From assembly GCA_003260075.1 (NCBI GenBank), contig QLIY01000268.1, positions 104,882-168,881 of the forward strand: a DNA stretch of 64,000 nucleotides, given 5' to 3'. Of the stretch, positions 62,127 to 64,000 are shown piece by piece. Made by a program: the position numbers and the translations under genes. The stretch is from Phallusia mammillata (lineage: Eukaryota > Chordata > Ascidiacea > Phlebobranchia > Ascidiidae). The notes beneath the pieces were generated by a model. That model did not search any database. It had not been told where the DNA came from and worked only from the letters and a program-made list of their open reading frames with translations. Numbering within the stretch: the stretch's first letter is position 1; every line of letters starts with the position of its first letter.

Positions 62127-62609
62127 CTTTACATAATCAGAATGCTTGTAAAGGTTAATGCCTGTAAAAAATAAGTAAGGTACGAAAAAATTTGTAGCGC
62201 TGTAATAGATAGTAAATAGCCTTAAAACATAGTCTAACTTTGAAATAGAAGTGTGTTTCCTGTTTATAGGACTTGCAAAAAAATGACATCTGTGTTTGTT
62301 TTAAAGTGGCAAGTAATTTGTTGCAGGTACTTTAATTAACAGCTTGGGACATTAATATATTCTAATATCATTGCTTCTTAAGTTGACAATAACAAACTAG
62401 CTTAAACAAATTACAAAAAAAACTTTTTGTTTCTTTCCAAGTGCAGTTTACATGCCAGCACCATCTGGTACTGTTTGTGTATAGATTTTGAATAATGTTG
62501 TGTCTGATATGTGTACATTTAAATGCCAGGTGTGTAATGATATAATCATTTGTGAGGTTATTTTTGTGTGTGGTTAGGACTGGGCAAGCTGATGCATATA
62601 TAGACACAC

Positions 62610-63229
62610 TTAAGAGGATTTTGATCCACGAGCATCGTTGTTTAACTGCTTTGAGTCAGTGCTAGCTAAAATCACGAAAGGATCTTCCTCTTTGATCTGC
62701 AAAAAAATTAATCTTATGTTGCTTTTTACGTGCCAAAGTTTCACCTAGTGCACACTAAACATCGTTTTAAAATAATAGTATAAATTGATTTTGTTTGGTA
62801 TTCTAGATTTTCGGCAAATTATGTATAATAGCCAGATATTAGAACACATAGAAATGCCATACAACATATTACTGACCTCTGCAGCTGCTGCACAACAGGG
62901 TGCATTTTTGAACAAGAAATCATCTTTGAACCGAGAATTTTGCAGGATTGCAAATGTACTTCCACTGACAATTACAGGTTTCCCTGCAGAGAGTGTTGTG
63001 TGTTGATCCAACTATTTGAAAATGTCATGTTTAAAACAAATAATCAATAGCTTAATTTTATTTACATCCACATGCACCAAACAAGCATCTGCCTAAGATT
63101 GGAACAATTTACTTTTAAACAGAAAAATTAAGAAAATTAAAAAAAAACATTAGGCCAATTTTTCACGTTTTTGGGGTCTCTGGCTGAACTGCTAGGTCAA
63201 AAAGTTTGAAGCACTCTTTATTGTCCAAA

Positions 63230-63289
<60 letters not shown>

Positions 63290-64000
63290 GAAGTGAGCAG
63301 CATAAGACAAAAACAATGTGTCCCCTTAAGAAAAGGAGACCCATCAAAATCATTTTACTCTTTAATGGTAACAGGTAATCATTTTCAGAACTGAAAACAC
63401 AGGGAAATAAAATGTGTCACATAATGAATATTAATATTTTTACCTTAAAATCATTTTCACATCCAGTTATGGAACCGTTGTAAACAACTTGACTTATTGC
63501 ATGGTTTGAATCCTTGTGAATTTTAAAAAGTTGATACACAACAGATGCAAACCTGGCATCACCTGAGTAAAAAAGTTAATATCAAATCAAAAATACTGCT
63601 TAATCCTTCTTTTTTGTTTTAGTACCGGTGCATGAAGCTATTATGAACAAAAGTTAAGTAGTTTATCTGGATCAATGATACAAAGTTATTTATTTTTACT
63701 ACAGCCAAACCAAAATTTGTAATAACATTTTCGGTAAAAATACACACATTTCCCGTTATTTCATGGTATTACACCACACTATTGTTGAAATCGGGTTCCA
63801 CTTTTTGTACCTACCTATATTAATAGGTTTAAGACATGATTTATCATACAGGGTCAGCGTGTTTAGCCATGATCCACCAATTGTGCCCTCCACTGCTTTG
63901 CACTCAATAACGTTTAAACAATGTGCAACTAATTCCTAGTTGGTTTTAGTGCAATTTTGTCCCTGTGTGCTCTTTCACCACTAGAAACTAACTCAACTTA
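62610..64000 (-). CDS. Arsenite methyltransferase-like, tandem copy C (3' exons only, runs off the window)
   Basis: Minus-strand exons 63444-63562, 62877-63011 and 62610-62696 (stop TAA at 62612-62610) correspond in order and length to exons 6, 7 and 8 of copies A and B. Exon 7 (LDQHTTLSAGKP, SGSTFAILQNSRFKDDFLF) is much closer to copy B than to copy A, so B and C look like the younger pair. Unlike B it has Cys-Cys at the end of exon 7, and its tail (IKEEDPFVILASTDSKQ) has no Cys cluster. Exons 1-5 should lie beyond base 64000; none is visible in 63563-64000. The gene body is therefore partial, and whether all four arsenic cysteines are kept is unknown. A 57-base G-run sits in intron 6. Confidence 0.9.
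63230..63286 (+). repeat. 57-base G-run in AS3MT-C intron 6
   Basis: Bases 63230-63286 are all G on plus, the only long run of that polarity in the window. It yields a spurious poly-glycine frame at 63206-63394. Confidence 0.95.

Noticed and set aside
63206..63394. Poly-glycine open frame
   Set aside because: Only the translation of the 57-base G-run in an AS3MT-C intron.

Overview
The window is animal nuclear DNA: AT-rich, with GT-AG split genes of metazoan families, short introns, 1-2 kb gene spacing and dense short transposable elements. Compact layout and gene content suggest a marine invertebrate deuterostome, perhaps a tunicate. That species guess is weak, since nothing here is diagnostic.

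Layout: (1) 1-376, a foldback element. (2) 1196-9967, minus: a copine gene, exons nearly complete from C2B to the stop, C2A damaged. (3) 10-19 kb: no recognisable gene; hAT-like miniature elements and poly-C-bounded duplications. (4) 19963-20601, minus: intronless OSTF1. (5) 21-25 kb: a solo LTR carrying a hAT-like insertion, and more duplications. (6) 25621-26635, plus: three 5' exons of an AKAP13/ARHGEF28-type RhoGEF with no catalytic part following. (7) 27.5-28.5 kb, minus: a truncated LTR retrotransposon (short LTR, primer site, gag). (8) 29209-31747, plus: complete UQCRFS1 (Rieske protein). (9) 34121-35617, plus: intronless p70 S6 kinase. (10) 36828-43885, plus: complete 15-exon METTL3. 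(11) 44122-46598, 47461-52973 and 62610 to the right edge, all minus: three tandem arsenite methyltransferase (AS3MT) genes, the last cut by the window. (12) 53-62 kb between AS3MT B and C: hAT-like elements, a tRNA-derived SINE and a second solo LTR.

The genes do not form one pathway. The real local family is the AS3MT array. Copy A keeps all four cysteines tied to arsenic binding in the family. Copy B has glycine at the fourth site and lacks the Cys-rich tail, which suggests divergence of function.

The most pervasive oddity is structural. About 18 stretches are present twice, the copies differing by SNPs and small indels and separated by 8-12 cytosines, always C on the plus strand. One splits an AS3MT exon, one lies in a copine exon, one is an inverted copy beside the RhoGEF exons. 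Together with single N positions at similar breaks, this looks like unmerged allelic sequence joined during assembly rather than biology, though only reads can settle it.
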